Source: Castanea sativa (lineage: Eukaryota; Streptophyta; Magnoliopsida; Fagales; Fagaceae). From it: a stretch of DNA of 64,000 bases. Where the stretch lies: assembly GCF_040712315.1 (NCBI RefSeq), contig NC_134015.1, positions 3,818,445 to 3,882,444 of the forward strand, read 5' to 3'. The translations under genes and the position numbers were made by a program. The notes beneath the pieces were generated by a model. The model was given only the letters and a program-made list of their open reading frames with translations. It did not search any database and was not told where the DNA came from. Below are positions 1 through 11,717 of this stretch, piece after piece. Each line of letters opens with the position of its first letter. The stretch's first letter is position 1.

Positions 1-1310
1 TACTTAGAGATATAAAACTTAAGATCCGAGTTAATAAACAGTAAGGTATTAACATCCAGACACAATCAGAAGTTAAGTTTAATCAAAGTCATAGTCCGAA
101 GATAAATCTTAAGCAATCTTTCGTTTAATTCTTCAAAATTGTAACTGTAAATGATAAGACATCAATTTCCACAAGGTTTGTGGTCCGAGGACTACACTTA
201 ACCATGTTTCTGTTTGATTCTTTAAAACAATAACTTCAAATGTTAATTTTCCCAAAGTAGGAGGTCCGAAGACCCGACATAACCAAGGTTCTGTTTAACA
301 AATGATAAGACATCAATTTCCACAAGGTTTGTGGTCCGAGGACTACACTTAACCAAGTTTCTGTTTGATTCTCAAAAATTGTAACTTTAAATGTTAATTT
401 TTCCAAAGTAGGAGGTCCGAAGACCCGGCATAACTAAGGTTCTGTTTAACAAATGATAAGACATCAATTTCCACAAGGTTTGTGGTCCGAGGACTACACT
501 TAACCAAGTTTCTGTTTGATTCTCAAAAATTGTAACTTCAAATGTTAATTTTCCCAAAGTAGGAGGTCCGAAGACCCGGCATAACTAAGGTTCTGTTTAA
601 CAAATGATAAGACATCAATTTCCACAAGGTTTGTGGTCCGAGGACTACACTTAACCAAGTTTCTGATTGATTCTCAAAAATTGTAACTTCAAATGTTAAT
701 TTTCCCAAAGTAGGAGGTCCGAAGACCCGGCATAACTAAGGTTCTGTTTAACAAATGATAAGACATCAATTTCCACAAGGTTTGTGGTCCGAGGACTACA
801 CTTAACCAAGTTTCTGTTTGATTCTCAAAAATTGTAACTTCAAATGTTAATTTTCCCAAAGTAGGAGGTCCGAAGACCCGGCATAACTAAGGTTCTGTTT
901 AACAAATGATAAGACATCAATTTCCACAAGGTTTGTGGTCCGAGGACTACACTTAACCAAGTTTCGTTTGATTCTCAAAAATTGTAACTTTAAATGTTAA
1001 TTTTCCCAAAGTAGGAGGTCCGAAGACCCGGCATAACTAAGGTTCTGTTTAACAAATGATAAGACATCAATTTCCACAAGGTTTGTGGTCCGAGGACTAC
1101 ACTTAACCAAGTTTCTGTTTGATTCTCAAAAATTGTAACTTCAAATGTTAATTTTCCCAAAGTAGGAGGTCCGAAGACCCGGCATAACTAAGGTTCTGTT
1201 TAACAAATGATAAGACATCAATTTCCACAAGGTTTGTGGTCCGAGGACTACACTTAACCAAGTCTCTGTTTGATTCTCAAAAATTGTAACCTTAAACGTG
1301 AGAGCTAGCC
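1..1310. repeat. 151-bp tandem repeat in retrotransposon 3' region
   Basis: Eight near-identical units start at about 146, 297, 448, 599, 750, 901, 1051 and 1202. The spacing is 151 bp except for one 150-bp unit that lost a T. Positions 1-145 hold a more diverged version. Each unit is a dimer of two related halves of about 75 bp. One half carries GGTCCGAGGACTACACTTAA and the other GGTCCGAAGACCCGGCATAA; both then run into an A-rich stretch ending in TTCTGTTT. On the element's own (minus) strand the array lies downstream of integrase, between pol and the missing 3' LTR. Tat-lineage Ty3/gypsy elements are known to carry tandem repeats there. Confidence 0.93.
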
Positions 1311-1347
1311 ATAACTTTGAAATATTAATTGACAAAGGCTTATTTGA

Positions 1348-2329
1348 TTAATAATAATACCTTCTAAGATTATTTACATTCCATGGACGTGGTATAACTC
1401 GTTCATCTAGGTCAGCTAGCCTATATGACCCTATGCTTGCTATTGAAACAATGCGGTAGGGGCCTTCCCAGTTAGGTCCTAGCTTACCCCATGCTGGGTT
1501 CTTAGAAGTGCCTACAACTTTCCTTAATACAAGATCACCAGGTGCAAGTGGCCTTAGCTTCACGTGGGCATCATACCCTCGTTTTAGCTTCTGCTGATAA
1601 TACGCCAATTGGACCATAGCTGCCTCACGCCGTTCCTCAAGTAAATCAAGATCTTTCTCTAGAAGTCCCTCGTTTTTCTCTGGACTAAAAGAACTTGTCT
1701 TTAGAGTAGGAAAACCGGATTCCAGTGGTATCACCGCCTCGGCTCCATAAGTCATAGAGAATGGAGTTTCTCCAGTGGACCTACGCGGTGTGGTCCGATA
1801 CGTCCACAGGACATGAGGGAGCTCTTCTACCCACCTGCCTTTCGCATCGTCTAACCTCTTCTTAAGCCCGTTGACTATGACCTTGTTAACGGCCTCGGCC
1901 TGCCCATTTCCTCGAGGATAAGCTGGAGTAGAGTATCTATTTATAATACCCATCTCACCACAGGATTGCCTAAAGGCCTTGCCGTCAAATTGAACGCCAT
2001 TGTCCGAGACGAGTGTATGTGGTATACCTAATCTAGTTTCTATATTTTTACAGATAAATTTCTTTGAATCAACATCTCGGATATTGGCCAAATGCTCAGC
2101 CTCGACCCACTTAGTAAAGTAGTCTCGTTCCCACGAGCAACCATCTTTTGTTTCCGCAGCCTCTCGGAAAGGGCCCTACAATGTCCAAGCCCCATTGCGC
2201 GAAAGGCCAAGGGCCGGAGAGAGGGTTAAGAACCCCTCCAAGGTTGGTGGATATTAGGGGCGAACCTCCGACACCGATCACATTTTCTGGCATAGTCCCG
2301 AGCCTCCCTCTCGCATATTGGGCCACCAA
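1348..2329 (-). pseudogene. Ty3/gypsy integrase (broken)
   Basis: This is the integrase that would insert the element's cDNA. The N-terminal part of the catalytic core (2111-2329) shows WPFAQWGLDIVGPFP with the first catalytic Asp. After a frame change near 2095-2110 the rest (1348-2091) continues with SDNGVQFD (second Asp) and NGQAEAVNK (catalytic Glu), then the conserved HVLWTYRTTPR segment and a C-terminal domain ending near NLRRYYY. All three acidic DDE residues can be found, but in two frames. The N-terminal zinc-binding HHCC region is degraded. It lies directly upstream, on the minus strand, of the 151-bp repeats. Confidence 0.9.
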
Positions 2330-2605
2330 TAACCCCGAGTCGTGGCTCTATGGGCTAAGGATCTTCCTCCAGTGTGGCTTCCACAAATTCCCTCATGCAA
2401 TTCCTCCGCAATGATTCCGTTGATTCGGGGTGTATACACAACAAATACGGTCCCGAAAAGGATCGTTTGTATAGCTTCGGTCCTCGGACAACCGTAAACG
2501 CGGCGCCTTTCGACGTACCTTTTCTCGCTTCAACTTTGTCTTCGGGAAGGATGTCATTTTTGAGAAAAGATATGATCGAATCCATCCAACTAGGACCAGG
2601 CCTTA

Positions 2606-3060
2606 TTAGATGGATGCGAGGTGCGTCAAGCCTATAAGAGAAGGTTCTACCGCATCCTCAACGAGAATCACCCTTGGTAGACCTTGAGCCGAGGATGTGG
2701 CCAATGTAGCCAAAGAATCTGCATGAGTGTTTCCACTCCTAGAGACATGAGCTAAGGCAAATGAGTCGAATTCAGCTTGCTGACGTTTAACCTGGGCCAA
2801 ATATTCTTGCATTCGGGGTCTCTAGCCTCCATGGTCCCCATGACTTGGCCGACCACTAATCGAGAGTCCGAGAACACATGGATTTCCTTGCCACCCATCT
2901 TATGTACCATTCGCATGCCTACCAAGATCGCTTCATACTCGGCCTCATTATTAGTAGCCGAGAAAGCCAATCTCAAAGATTTTTCAAAGACAATTCCTTC
3001 AGGGACATTAGAACAAGTCCAACGCCGTACCCTTTATGATTAGCAGCCCCATCCACATAA
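2606..3060 (-). pseudogene. additional RNase H-like domain of retrotransposon pol
   Basis: Two overlapping minus-strand frames (2752-2976 and 2606-2812) give an RNase H fold signature: ATNNEAEYEAIL with the conserved Glu, then VFSDSRLVVGQV with the conserved Asp, then HVSRSGNTHADSLA with the final Asp. It lies between the RT/RNase H block and integrase, where Tat-lineage elements carry a second, host-like RNase H. A frameshift near 2780 separates the two halves. Sequence up to about 3060 looks like the domain's start in yet another frame. I infer this copy is inactive. Confidence 0.82.
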
Positions 3061-3419
3061 ACTTTCCAAGCCGAGGGCGATACGGCCGTGATCACACCAA
3101 CCGATTTTTCACCCATGTGCGCTACCTTTGAAGTTTCTTCTAACAATGGTTCAGCAAACTCGCCACCAAATCGCCGAGGACCCGACCTTTCACCGAGGTG
3201 CGAGGCTTGTACTTAACATCAAAGGCTCCCAAAATGGTTCCCCATTTTGCCACTCGCCGAATAATCAGCACTACGCAACACAGCCTTGAGCGGCAACCGG
3301 GTCAAAACAACCACAGTATGAGATTGGAAATAATGAGGAAGTTTGCGCGTGGCGTGGACTACAGCCGAAGTGCTTTTTCCAAGGGCAAATAGCGCACCTC
3401 GGCTTCATTCAAGGACTTA

Positions 3420-4626
3420 CTAACATAGTAGATCGGCCTCTCGCACTCCATCTTCATTCCTTATAAGGACTAGACTCACCGCTTGAATAGCCACGGCCAG
3501 ATAAGCGAATAAAACCTCGTCCACCTCAGGGCGAGATAAAATGGGTGGCCGAGATAGATATTGCTTAAGCTGTTGGAAAGCTGACTCACAATCCTCGGTC
3601 CACTGAAACCCTTTCCACTTGTTCAACAACTGAAAGAAAGGACGGCACCGGTCACCGACCGAGAAATAAATCTGTTCAACGCAAAGCAATCATTCCGTCA
3701 ATTTCGAATCTCCTTTAGGTTCCGAGGCGGCTGCAAATTTTGAATAGCCCTAACCTGCACTGGGTTCACCTCTATGCCCCTATGAGTGATCATATATCCT
3801 AAGAACTTTCCAGATCCCACGCCAAAAGAACACTTGGAGGCGTTAAGGCGCAACTTATACTTCCTCAGCATTTGGAAGGTGTCGGCCAAATCCGTCATGT
3901 GCGAAGGTACCGTCTTACTCTTTACCACCATATCATCCACGTATACTTCTATGGTTTTCCCCAGTTGCTGTTCAAACATTCGGGTCATCATTCTTTGATA
4001 AGTAGCTCCAGCATTTTTTAACCCAAATGGCATGACCTTATAATGATAGTTCCCCGTTGGAGTAATGAAAGCAGTCTTTTCCCCGATCCTCTAACGCCAA
4101 GGGGATTTGGTGGTAACCCTGAAAGGCGTCCAGGAAACTCATCCGAGGATGTCCAACAGGAGCATCTACCAGTAGATCAATCCGTGGCATTGGGAAAGAA
4201 TCTTAAGGACAGGCCTTGTTCGTTCGCAAAGTCCACACATACTCTCCACCTGCCGTTTTTCTTCTTAACGACAACAGTATGAGCCAACCATTCAGGGTAG
4301 AAAACTTCTTTGATAGCCCCCGCCCTTTTGAGTTTAAGAACCTCTTCCTTCACAGCCTCAGAATGTTCTCGGGAAGATCGCCGAGGTGGCTGCCTCCTCG
4401 GAACGATGGCCGGATTGACGTTTAAACGATGACAAATAAAGCTCGGATCTACGCCTGGAGCCTCATAAGGGTCCCACGCAAAGACATCTATATTGTCCTT
4501 CAGAAATTCCAACAACTCCATCTTCTCTTGGTATGGCAAAAGTATGCCAACTTGGAAGAACCTCTCTGGATCATCTGCTATTACAAACTTCTCTAACTCC
4601 TCGCAAACAGCCTCATCTTCTGTCAT
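3420..4626 (-). pseudogene. reverse transcriptase and RNase H of Tat-type pol (broken)
   Basis: The RT N-terminal part (4177-4626) includes the conserved run up to RVCVDF, then shifts frame near 4205. The palm continues in 3698-4033 with MPFGLKNAGATYQRMM and the catalytic box YVDDM, followed by the connection region. A further frame change near 3690-3700 leads into 3420-3689, with the RT-RNase H linker (WTEDCESAFQQLK) and the start of RNase H. The intact enzyme would copy the element RNA to DNA. At least three frame breaks mean no continuous polyprotein can be made. The region 3060-3420 reads as further degraded RNase H. Confidence 0.92.
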
Positions 4627-4656
4627 CGCTCCAGGTGCCTCCGGAGCTGTTAATTG

Positions 4657-5949
4657 CTATGACTCCTGGATGGGCAAGGTTGATAACTCGACTTCTGACT
4701 GACGAAGTACTGCAGCGGAGATGCATTGCCTGGCCACTACCTGACTGCCGAGGATTTCCTCAACATGTTCCCCCGAGGGGAATTTAACCTTAACGTGCAA
4801 GGTAGAGGAGACGGCTCCCAGGGCGTGCAGCCATGGCCTGGCGAGGATGGCTGTATATGGAGAGTACGCGTCAACCACAATGAAATCTACTTCAACCGTT
4901 TCTGTGCCGGATTGAACGGGTAAACGGATCTGTCCTTTTGGCACAACGGCTCTCCCTTCAAAGCTAATAAGAGGTGAGTCATAAGGAGTTAAATCTTCCA
5001 ACTCCAACCTTAACCCCTTAAATAGATCAGGGTACATGATATCTGCACCGCTGCCCTGATCTATCATCACCCTCTTCACGTCATAATTCCCTATTCTGAG
5101 GGTAACCACAAGAGCATCGTCATGGGGCTGGATAGTTCCTATTTTATCCTCCTCGGAGAAACCCAAGACAGGTAAAGTGCTCTTTAATCTCTTCGGCCTA
5201 CCACCCACATCCTCGGCCTGCGGATGGGAAACCGCCATGACCCTAGTGGGACCTGAGCCGGTCCTACCAGGTGCGGCGAAGATAACATTAATTGTTCCCA
5301 ATGCTGGCCGAGATGAACTGTTCCTTTGGTTGTTTGAACCAACTTGACTGACCTGCCCAGTGGGCTGACACAAATGCTGCTTCAACTTTCCCTCTCCGAC
5401 GAGCTGCTCTAGATGGTTCCACAGGGTCCGGCAGTTCTCAGTAGTGTGGCCCACATCCTGATGGTACTGACAGAAAAGGTTTTGATTTCTTCTCGCAGGG
5501 TCCCCTGCCATCTTGCCGGGCCATCTAAAGAAGGGCTCTTTACGAACTTTTTCTAATAACTGATGTACTGGTTCTCGGAACACAGTATTTACAGCTTGGG
5601 GTGCTGCCGAGCCGGATTGTCCGAAATAGTCCCTCCTCGGCTTGTTGTTGTGATATCTGTCCGACCTGAAATCCCTTCTCTCCTGCTGGATAACGTTCTC
5701 CTTTCCTTTTCCCTGTTGCTGGTCTTCCTCTACCCTTTTATATTCATCAATACGATCCATAAGACGACGTACGCTGCGGACGGGCTTTTTCGTCAAAGAC
5801 TTTCTTAGGTCGTGATCAGTAGGAAGGCCTACCTTAAAGGTATTTAGCGCCACCTCATCAAAGTCGCCGTCTATTTCATTAAACATCTCCCAATATCTGT
5901 CGGAGTATGCTTTCAGTGTCTCCCCTTCCTTCATGACCATGGATAGCAA
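4657..5949 (-). pseudogene. gag C-terminal part with aspartic protease
   Basis: A 430-codon open frame whose ATG/TTG start is an artefact of an upstream frameshift. Residues about 1-60 are the end of the capsid-type gag domain (LKAYSDRYWEMFNEI). Near residue 160 is a variant zinc knuckle of the form C-x2-H-x4-H-x4-C (CQYHQDVGHTTENC) rather than the usual CCHC; I have seen this variant in Tat-like elements. Near residue 296 is the retropepsin active site MIDQGSGAD, followed by the conserved protease run ending in AILARPWLHALGAV. The frame ends just before the RT frame, so protease and RT are not continuous here. Confidence 0.9.
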
Positions 5950-6668
5950 TGAGTCCAGTGGCCGAGGGACTCGCTACAAGTAATGAACCGAGAAGCAAAC
6001 GCCCTAGTTAGTTCCCCAAACGAGCCTACGTACCCCGACTTGAGACCGTTGAACCATCTCATAGCCACAGGTCCCAAGCCGGGAGGGGAAGACTTTACAC
6101 ATCAAAGTCTCGTTGTGTGAGTGCACCGCCATCCTTTGGTTGAAGTGACTCACGTGCTCCACCGGATCAGTCCGGCCATTATAGATGGTAAACGTGGGCC
6201 GGGTGAACCTCCCGGGGAGCCTCCCCTCTCAATCCTACGTGAAAACGGAGATTTAGAGAGTTGGTGCAACGCCCTACTCATGGTATCGTTGCCTAAACCC
6301 CTAGGACGAAGCTTCTTACGTCTGCGGATTGGCTGGTCGTTCTCCTCACCAGAGGATGTTGCACTGGTGGGGGAATATGACCTTGAACCGTAGCCATGTC
6401 CCCCATCCTTCTCTGAGGAAGAACTAGATGAGGACGGGGAAACCTTACGTTTAGCACGGCGTAACTTCCTCTTCAAACGATTGATTTCCTTCTGCATGGA
6501 TTTAGAGCCCTCATCGTAGGTAGTGCTACCCCCTCCATGAGTATGGCTAGCCCCTGGATATTCTGTATGGACGCTTCCCTCACGATCCCTACGATGTTCA
6601 AGACGTTCGAAATGATCTTCCGGTTGTGATCCTTGTGACTCTGCATGGTGAGAGCCTAAGCCTGCCAT
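5950..6668 (-). pseudogene. gag N-terminal part (frameshifted)
   Basis: The start at 6668 opens a charged, Ser-rich N-terminal segment with a basic stretch (KRKLRRAKRKVSPSS), typical of the variable N terminus of plant gypsy gag. It stops at 6150. The capsid domain continues in other frames: WxGRTDPVEHVSHFNQRM-like sequence between about 6200 and 6075, then MRWFNGLKSG to about 5970, then the frame of the 4657-5949 segment. I count three frame changes, near 6200-6230, 6073 (an extra base) and 5970 (a missing base). The first codon lies about 50 bp inside the 5' LTR/primer-binding-site boundary. Confidence 0.85.
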
Positions 6669-6704
6669 AATATCCCTACTACTTCTAGACTAGATTTCCC
6701 ACAG

Positions 6705-6713
6705 ACGGCGCCA
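6705..6713 (-). other. primer-binding site, tRNA-Asp type
   Basis: On the minus strand the bases just inside the LTR read TGGCGCCGT, two bases from the LTR edge. This pairs with the 3' end of plant tRNA-Asp (…ACGGCGCCA). Nine bases match. Position and spacing fit a reverse-transcription priming site; the tRNA identity is from memory. Confidence 0.75.
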
Positions 6714-6715
6714 AT

Positions 6716-7465
6716 TGTAAGTGTACAATTGCACCTGGACCCAAGAATAGTTATGGGCTCAGGCCCAATGAGCCTTAAACAATAAGAATTTGTAGAGTGT
6801 GGGCTTGAAACCCAGGTTAGAAGTATATGAGGATTGAATGACAAACTAAAGATTGCAAGTAATTGAAAACAACAAGGAATATTGTAACTGGGCCTCCTCG
6901 GACGTAAGCCGAGAGCTGTTCTTATATTATATCTCTCCCTTTGTCTTTTGTCTTTTTAGGTTACCAAAAGTTCCGTTCCGTTTCTGTTCCAGGTCCCTCC
7001 TTAAATACTCATCTTTTTAATACTTTATACACGTGTTGCCCCAATTCCTCCCTTAGCCTAGATATTTCTTTTCTTAGTGCCTTTGAACAGTAACTAGAAG
7101 TTTCCCTTCCACTGTTCAAGTGTCACCTCCCCATTAATGCAGCCAGGGTGGTAGGTGCAGGGTCTTTAATGTGGAAGTAGCAGCCTTTATTTTTGACATT
7201 TCTTCAACACCGGTGCTTCTGGGGCATTCTGGGGTTCACCCCCTTTAACCATTGGTCTTGACCGTGCCATTCCCTAACCTGTACCATGAAGTCCCGGGTT
7301 CTTCGGTGTCAGTCCGAGGGGAAAAGCATCCTCGGCTCGGTCCTCGGATCCTCGGCGTATGGGCCGACCTAGAGTACCAACAAGCCCTAAACCCAAGAGT
7401 AGGTCGGCCTTCCTTAGCAAGGCCCAATGGCCCATATCCCTATTAAGATATTTTTACTCCCCACA
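6716..7465 (-). repeat. 5' LTR of the Tat-type element
   Basis: A 750-bp segment bounded by TG…CA: plus strand TGTAAGTGTACAATTGC … TACTCCCCACA. The edges are fixed by alignment with the solo LTR at 61381-62131, which has a target duplication, and by the primer-binding site at 6705. On the minus strand, TATA-like sequences GTATAAAG (7023-7030) and TATTTAAG (about 7000-7007) are candidate core promoters for genomic RNA. The flank beyond the LTR begins AGGAT. Its duplicate cannot be checked because the other end is outside the window. Confidence 0.92.
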
Positions 7466-7667
7466 AGGATCATTAGTTATTTGCATAAATGTTGGCGAGT
7501 TTGCTAGTTTACGTAATAAACCTGTTTAATTGAAATTTTTTTTGAATTGAAATCTCAATTGTAAAGTCACGTTATTTTCCCAAGAATTTTGTGCGCATGG
7601 ATGGGTAAGATTTCTTTCTAAATACAAATGGTGTTAAAAAGTTCCAAAATTTATTACTAATTAAGAG

Positions 7668-7904
7668 AGGGTTTGGATAGCACGTTGCGTCTGCGTCCAG
7701 CTTTCCACGTTTTTTTTTTTTTTTTTTTTTTTTAAGACTAGCGCTTAGTGCACTGTTCATGGGACATGAACAGTGCACTAAGGCATATGAACAGTAAAAA
7801 AAATAGTAAACAGTAATTTTTTACACATTTAAAAATTATTTTGCTATAGTATTTTCAGTTTTCAGATTTCAATTTTCAGCAATAAATTCTATCCAAACAG
7901 ACCC
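7668..7904. mobile_element. TIR MITE with poly-T and a perfect internal hairpin
   Basis: Ends are inverted: GGGTTTGGATA on the left and TATCCAAACAGACCC on the right. The interior is non-coding, with a poly-T run at 7711-7733. The same family, in the opposite orientation, lies at 47964-48308, with shared motifs GGACGCTGG/CGTCCAGC and ATGAACAGT. A perfect 17-bp inverted repeat with a 5-base loop sits at 7744-7782. Superfamily not assigned. Confidence 0.72.
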
Positions 7905-9717
7905 TAAGTGTCAATTTTGATGGTGCCGTTCCAAAATATTTTTTTTAACATTTTGTTAATCATGGGATAATTATTACTAACTTACTGAAAAGTTGACTGT
8001 AGAGTGTAGACGTTGACCTATAACCTATGTAATAAATGATGTAGGCAGTGAAGAGGGAAAAGAAGCAAGACCATATTTAGTTAGAATATGTCATAGGGAT
8101 TTCCATAACAGACATGGAGATCAGACGCATGAACTATATGAAGGTTGAAGGTTAAAATTTTGTCTTTTTTCCGTTTATGTTCTCAAATCTCAATTCAAGA
8201 ACGAATAAATGAATCTGGTTTTTATACTCTTGATTTTTTTAAACTGTAGAATTTTGGAGATACCAATAACAAACCCCTGCTTTTCCAAACAAAGAAGAAG
8301 AAGGGAATATTGTACTTATCCAAAAAAAGGGAATGTGATGTTAGAGTGGTCTAATTGCATTCAAGCCATGTTTAAGACGTTTCCAACATGTAATTGATAT
8401 TAGAATTTAAAACTTCTACTCTTGGATACCTACCAAAAAAAATTTAAAGCTTCTACACTTGAAACATTCAAATGTGTTTGAAAAATTTATTTGAGGCATG
8501 ATTAATGAATGTCAAGGAGTTGGGCAGATGTCTAAGGCATGTGGGATGCATATCTTGTGCAGTCCATGCCCATGTTTCCTAGATTTTTGCTCTCTATTGG
8601 CTTGTTTTGGTGTGGTCTATTGAGCTAGGTATGCGTGCATATACATTATCATGGAATAACACAACAAATAACCATTAACATGCAAAGTTATTGGTATAAG
8701 GCTTGGTATACATATGTATGGGCAGAGTTTAATTTTTCATTTCAATATCTTTTATTTGTTTTTTTGTTGTTGCATGTGTATGTACTTGTTTATAAGTTCT
8801 TTTATTGTTTAAAAAACTCATTAGTAATTTAAAGCTCGAACAAATAATCAGGTTAGTGTTTCAAATGTCCATAGCTCAGGTTTTCATATTGTATGCTAAA
8901 TGTTCAATTTTTTTCAAGCCCATTAATGAAATAAGAAATGATGTTAAATATGCGAGTCAAACCTGTATCAGTTTCACTTATGATGTTAGGTTAGGTTGAG
9001 TTTGATGAAAGTACTACCACAATTTGGTCATGGGTGTCACATATGTGACATTATGCATCTTATGAGTATCAATGGTCGCTGTTTTTTTTCACAGAATGTG
9101 TTGTTTAACAATGTTAATATAGTTCAAACTAAGCTAACGAGCTTTGGCTCAAATGACACCTCATCCCCCCCCCCCCCCCCCCCCCCCCACAATAATGGAT
9201 GGAGGTTGATGTTGTAGGGATCAAAACCCATTATTACATATAAAGTAACTTCAGTATACCAAAAAGGCTACCTGGCTGCATCTAACACGCATCACTGTGT
9301 CAAAACCTTAAGGCCTTGTAACATTCCATCTAAGATCATTGTACAGCTTTGCAGGATCCGAAAGAGCCAAGAAAGAGTAATAGTAATAAACCTGGAAGAT
9401 AGTAAATGACAATTAAAATTGAATTATGAAAGGTCAACATATAGGAGAAAAACAAAATTTAATCTGTACATTAGACCTGAACATGCATAGTTCAAATTTC
9501 TATTTTGAACTATGCGTTGTTCTGCAGTGATGATGTTAGGGTTTGTTAACAGGGTCTTTGTTAAATTAAATTGTTGATGTTAGGGTTTTGTTAAAGTCGA
9601 TGATTTAGTGTTTAATTGGATCCATGTTACTGAAAGTTTGATGACTTTCTTCTTGCTAAATACTGGCCGATTCAAGCCGAAATATAAAAAAAAAAAAAAA
9701 GGTATAAAACTCACTGT
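7905..9717. other. AT-rich intergenic stretch, no gene seen
   Basis: Only short, unsupported open frames are present. A run of 24 C lies at 9165-9188. Near 9530-9600 the phrase GATGTTAGGGTTT appears twice. I see no repeat shared with the rest of the window. Confidence 0.6.
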
Positions 9718-9960
9718 TTGTGAAAAAATAACAAAACCCTAACTATCTCTATCTCACCCGATTCATTCTCAGTCTCGGCTCCACGCACCGTCTATGCTCC
9801 ACGGCTCTTAGTCTCTGCTCTCCGTCTCCCTTCTCTCACACTCACAGATGCACTCAATCACGCACACAATCTCACTCTCAACTCACTCACAACCTCACCG
9901 ACCTGGCGACCCACTCTCAACTCAACTCAAGTCTCAAGCTCAGGTATCAAACTAAAGCTT
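9718..9960 (+). other. possible 5' leader with splice donor
   Basis: A CT-rich segment (CCCTAACTATCTC … CTCAAGCTCAG) with no A/T-rich interruptions ends in CAG|GTATCA, which looks like an exon-intron junction. This resembles a plant 5' untranslated exon. No following coding exon is recognisable in the next kilobase, so it may be a decayed gene or transposon promoter. Confidence 0.25.
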
Positions 9961-10392
9961 TCAATCTTAATTTTTCAATCTCAAGCTCATTATACTCTCA
10001 CATGCTCTGACTATTACACAATGTGATTTGTGAATCTGTGCTCTGATTTTTTTTTTAATTTTTTTTTATATATAATTTGTAATGTAATAATGTTGTGACT
10101 TGAGTTTTATTTTTTATTTAGTTAATAGTTATTACTCATTGTGATTTGTGAATCTGTGAACTGTGATCTGATTTTAAAATTTTTTTTATATAACCTGTTT
10201 GTAAACTTGTGGATTGTATTTAATTTATTAACATCATGTTTTAGTTATTATCTACTTTTGCTCTTAAATTTGGTATATGTTTATATAATGTGAAAAAGTA
10301 TGCTTAGTAATATATTAAAAATATAAATAATAATTTCTTAATCGTTGCACCAGCACCCTAGCTACTTTTTCAAAAATTTATGTGTCCCGCAC

Positions 10393-10602
10393 CCGCATCT
10401 GCACCCGCATCCAAATCTAGAAACGCACCTGTGCTTCATAGATTGTAACCAGATATTTTTATTTTTTGAGTTTACATTTCAAATAAATCCAAAAAATGAT
10501 TTTTTATTTATAAACAAAAAATGATTTGGAGAAGCATCTGCACCCGCATCCAAATCTGGAAACGCACCTGTGCTTCATAGATTGTAACCAGATATTTTTA
10601 TA
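10393..10602 (+). repeat. 70-bp direct repeat pair
   Basis: A segment beginning GCATCTGCACCCGCATCC and ending AACCAGATATTTTTAT occurs at about 10393-10461 and again at 10534-10601. The copies differ by only a couple of bases, and the spacer is AT-rich. The CACCCGCATC motif also occurs once more just upstream, so the source may be a transposon terminus with subterminal repeats. Confidence 0.7.
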
Positions 10603-11717
10603 ATATCTAAAGATTTTAGAGGAATTGTTAAGAAGCAATTCTTTTGTGGTGAATTAGTTGAAGTAAGTAACATTTCTCCTAATTGGTTTTACTTTTGCTT
10701 ATATTACTGTATTTTAGCTACTGAATGTTATTATACAATTGTTACAATTTTATTTTTTATTGTTAGCTACATTGATTTAAAGTAAAAAATTTTAGCTACT
10801 GAATATTGTTCTACAATTGTTAGCTACATTGATTTAAAGTAAAGAATAAAGAATTTTCATAAATTTATTTGATTACTACATATATATGATTTTATATATG
10901 TATTTGAATGAGATATATTTTTGTTTGAACCATAATTTGATATATATGATTTTGGACAATCCGACTAGGTTTTGACTCCGATACCCAACCAATGGAGGTT
11001 ATTCATTAGTACCGAAACTAGTTTTATCTAGGACATCACGAGCCTATTGTGTTTCTGGACCCAGCTAATGGGGGATATACATTAGCATGAAATTAGTTTC
11101 TTTTGAATCTGATGTCGAGTCACGAGGATATAGCATAACCATAGTCATAAATATATAAGATTGTTAAGAATGTGACTAATGTTTGAATTTATGAATTATT
11201 TCAAGTCTATGAAACTTCTTTAGTTTATTTTTTGAAAACCTATAGTATATTATAACTTTGACATATGTGAAATATTTTGATCTCATAAATTTATATTGTT
11301 TTGTCAACCTATATACTTGTTTCAACTAGTCTGGTATTTGGTTACTTATTGAATTGTCAACTCACTCTCATTTTCCCCTCCAGTTTCAGATTTTGAAGAA
11401 TAACAAGTTTTGAGACTTTTGCTGAGGGTGTACACTTGAATGGAGGTTAGGAATTTTTTAAATAAAATGATCTTGTAATAATTAGTATATCTTTTGTTTA
11501 ATGGTCATGAGGTTTGGATTGTTGCTTCTATTGGTACTTTGGAAATCTTTTGACAACTGCATTATTGAGGATGATTGTGGATTTATTGATGAAATTTTCT
11601 TTGAAGATAATTTTTAGTTGCTAAGAAGACCTTACACATTTGTAGGGTGAAAACTTTATAAGAGTGCGGTCGTTATTACGTGCCTATCTCTATTGTTGGG
11701 TTCGGGGCGTGACATAG
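10601..11717. mobile_element. dispersed non-coding element, copy 1
   Basis: About 1.1 kb that is colinear with 36898-37962. Shared landmarks are AATATCTAAAGATTTTAGAGG at the left, a repeated TTAGCTACATTGATTTAAAG, CTAGTTTTATCTNGG, and GACAACTGCATTATTGAGG at the right. This copy continues to GGGGCGTGACA, which looks like an LTR-type terminus, then resumes the array with CCCTAAACATCACAATAA; in 52.4 kb and 60.2 kb that junction is uninterrupted. It carries no coding domain. A solo LTR or LTR fragment is possible. Confidence 0.55.

Larger units (their letters stand above)
1..7465 (-). mobile_element. Tat-lineage Ty3/gypsy LTR retrotransposon, cut by window start
   Basis: Read on the minus strand, the order is LTR (7465-6716), primer-binding site, gag with a zinc knuckle, aspartic protease, reverse transcriptase, RNase H, a second RNase H-like domain, integrase, then tandem repeats. 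Two RNase H domains ahead of integrase and repeats behind it are hallmarks of the plant Tat group (Retand/Ogre-like). Every coding domain is broken by at least one frameshift, so the copy cannot make its own proteins. The distal LTR and its target-site duplication lie before position 1. A solo LTR of the same family sits at 61381-62131. Confidence 0.93.

Noticed and set aside
1..1310. CRISPR array
   Set aside because: Contiguous 151-bp tandem repeat without unique spacers, in a plant retrotransposon.
2148..2637. Plus-strand frames in the retrotransposon
   Set aside because: Shadows of integrase and RNase H on the other strand.
8209..9217. Several 60-70 codon plus-strand frames
   Set aside because: Hydrophobic or low-complexity, overlapping, no paralogue, no splice or promoter context.
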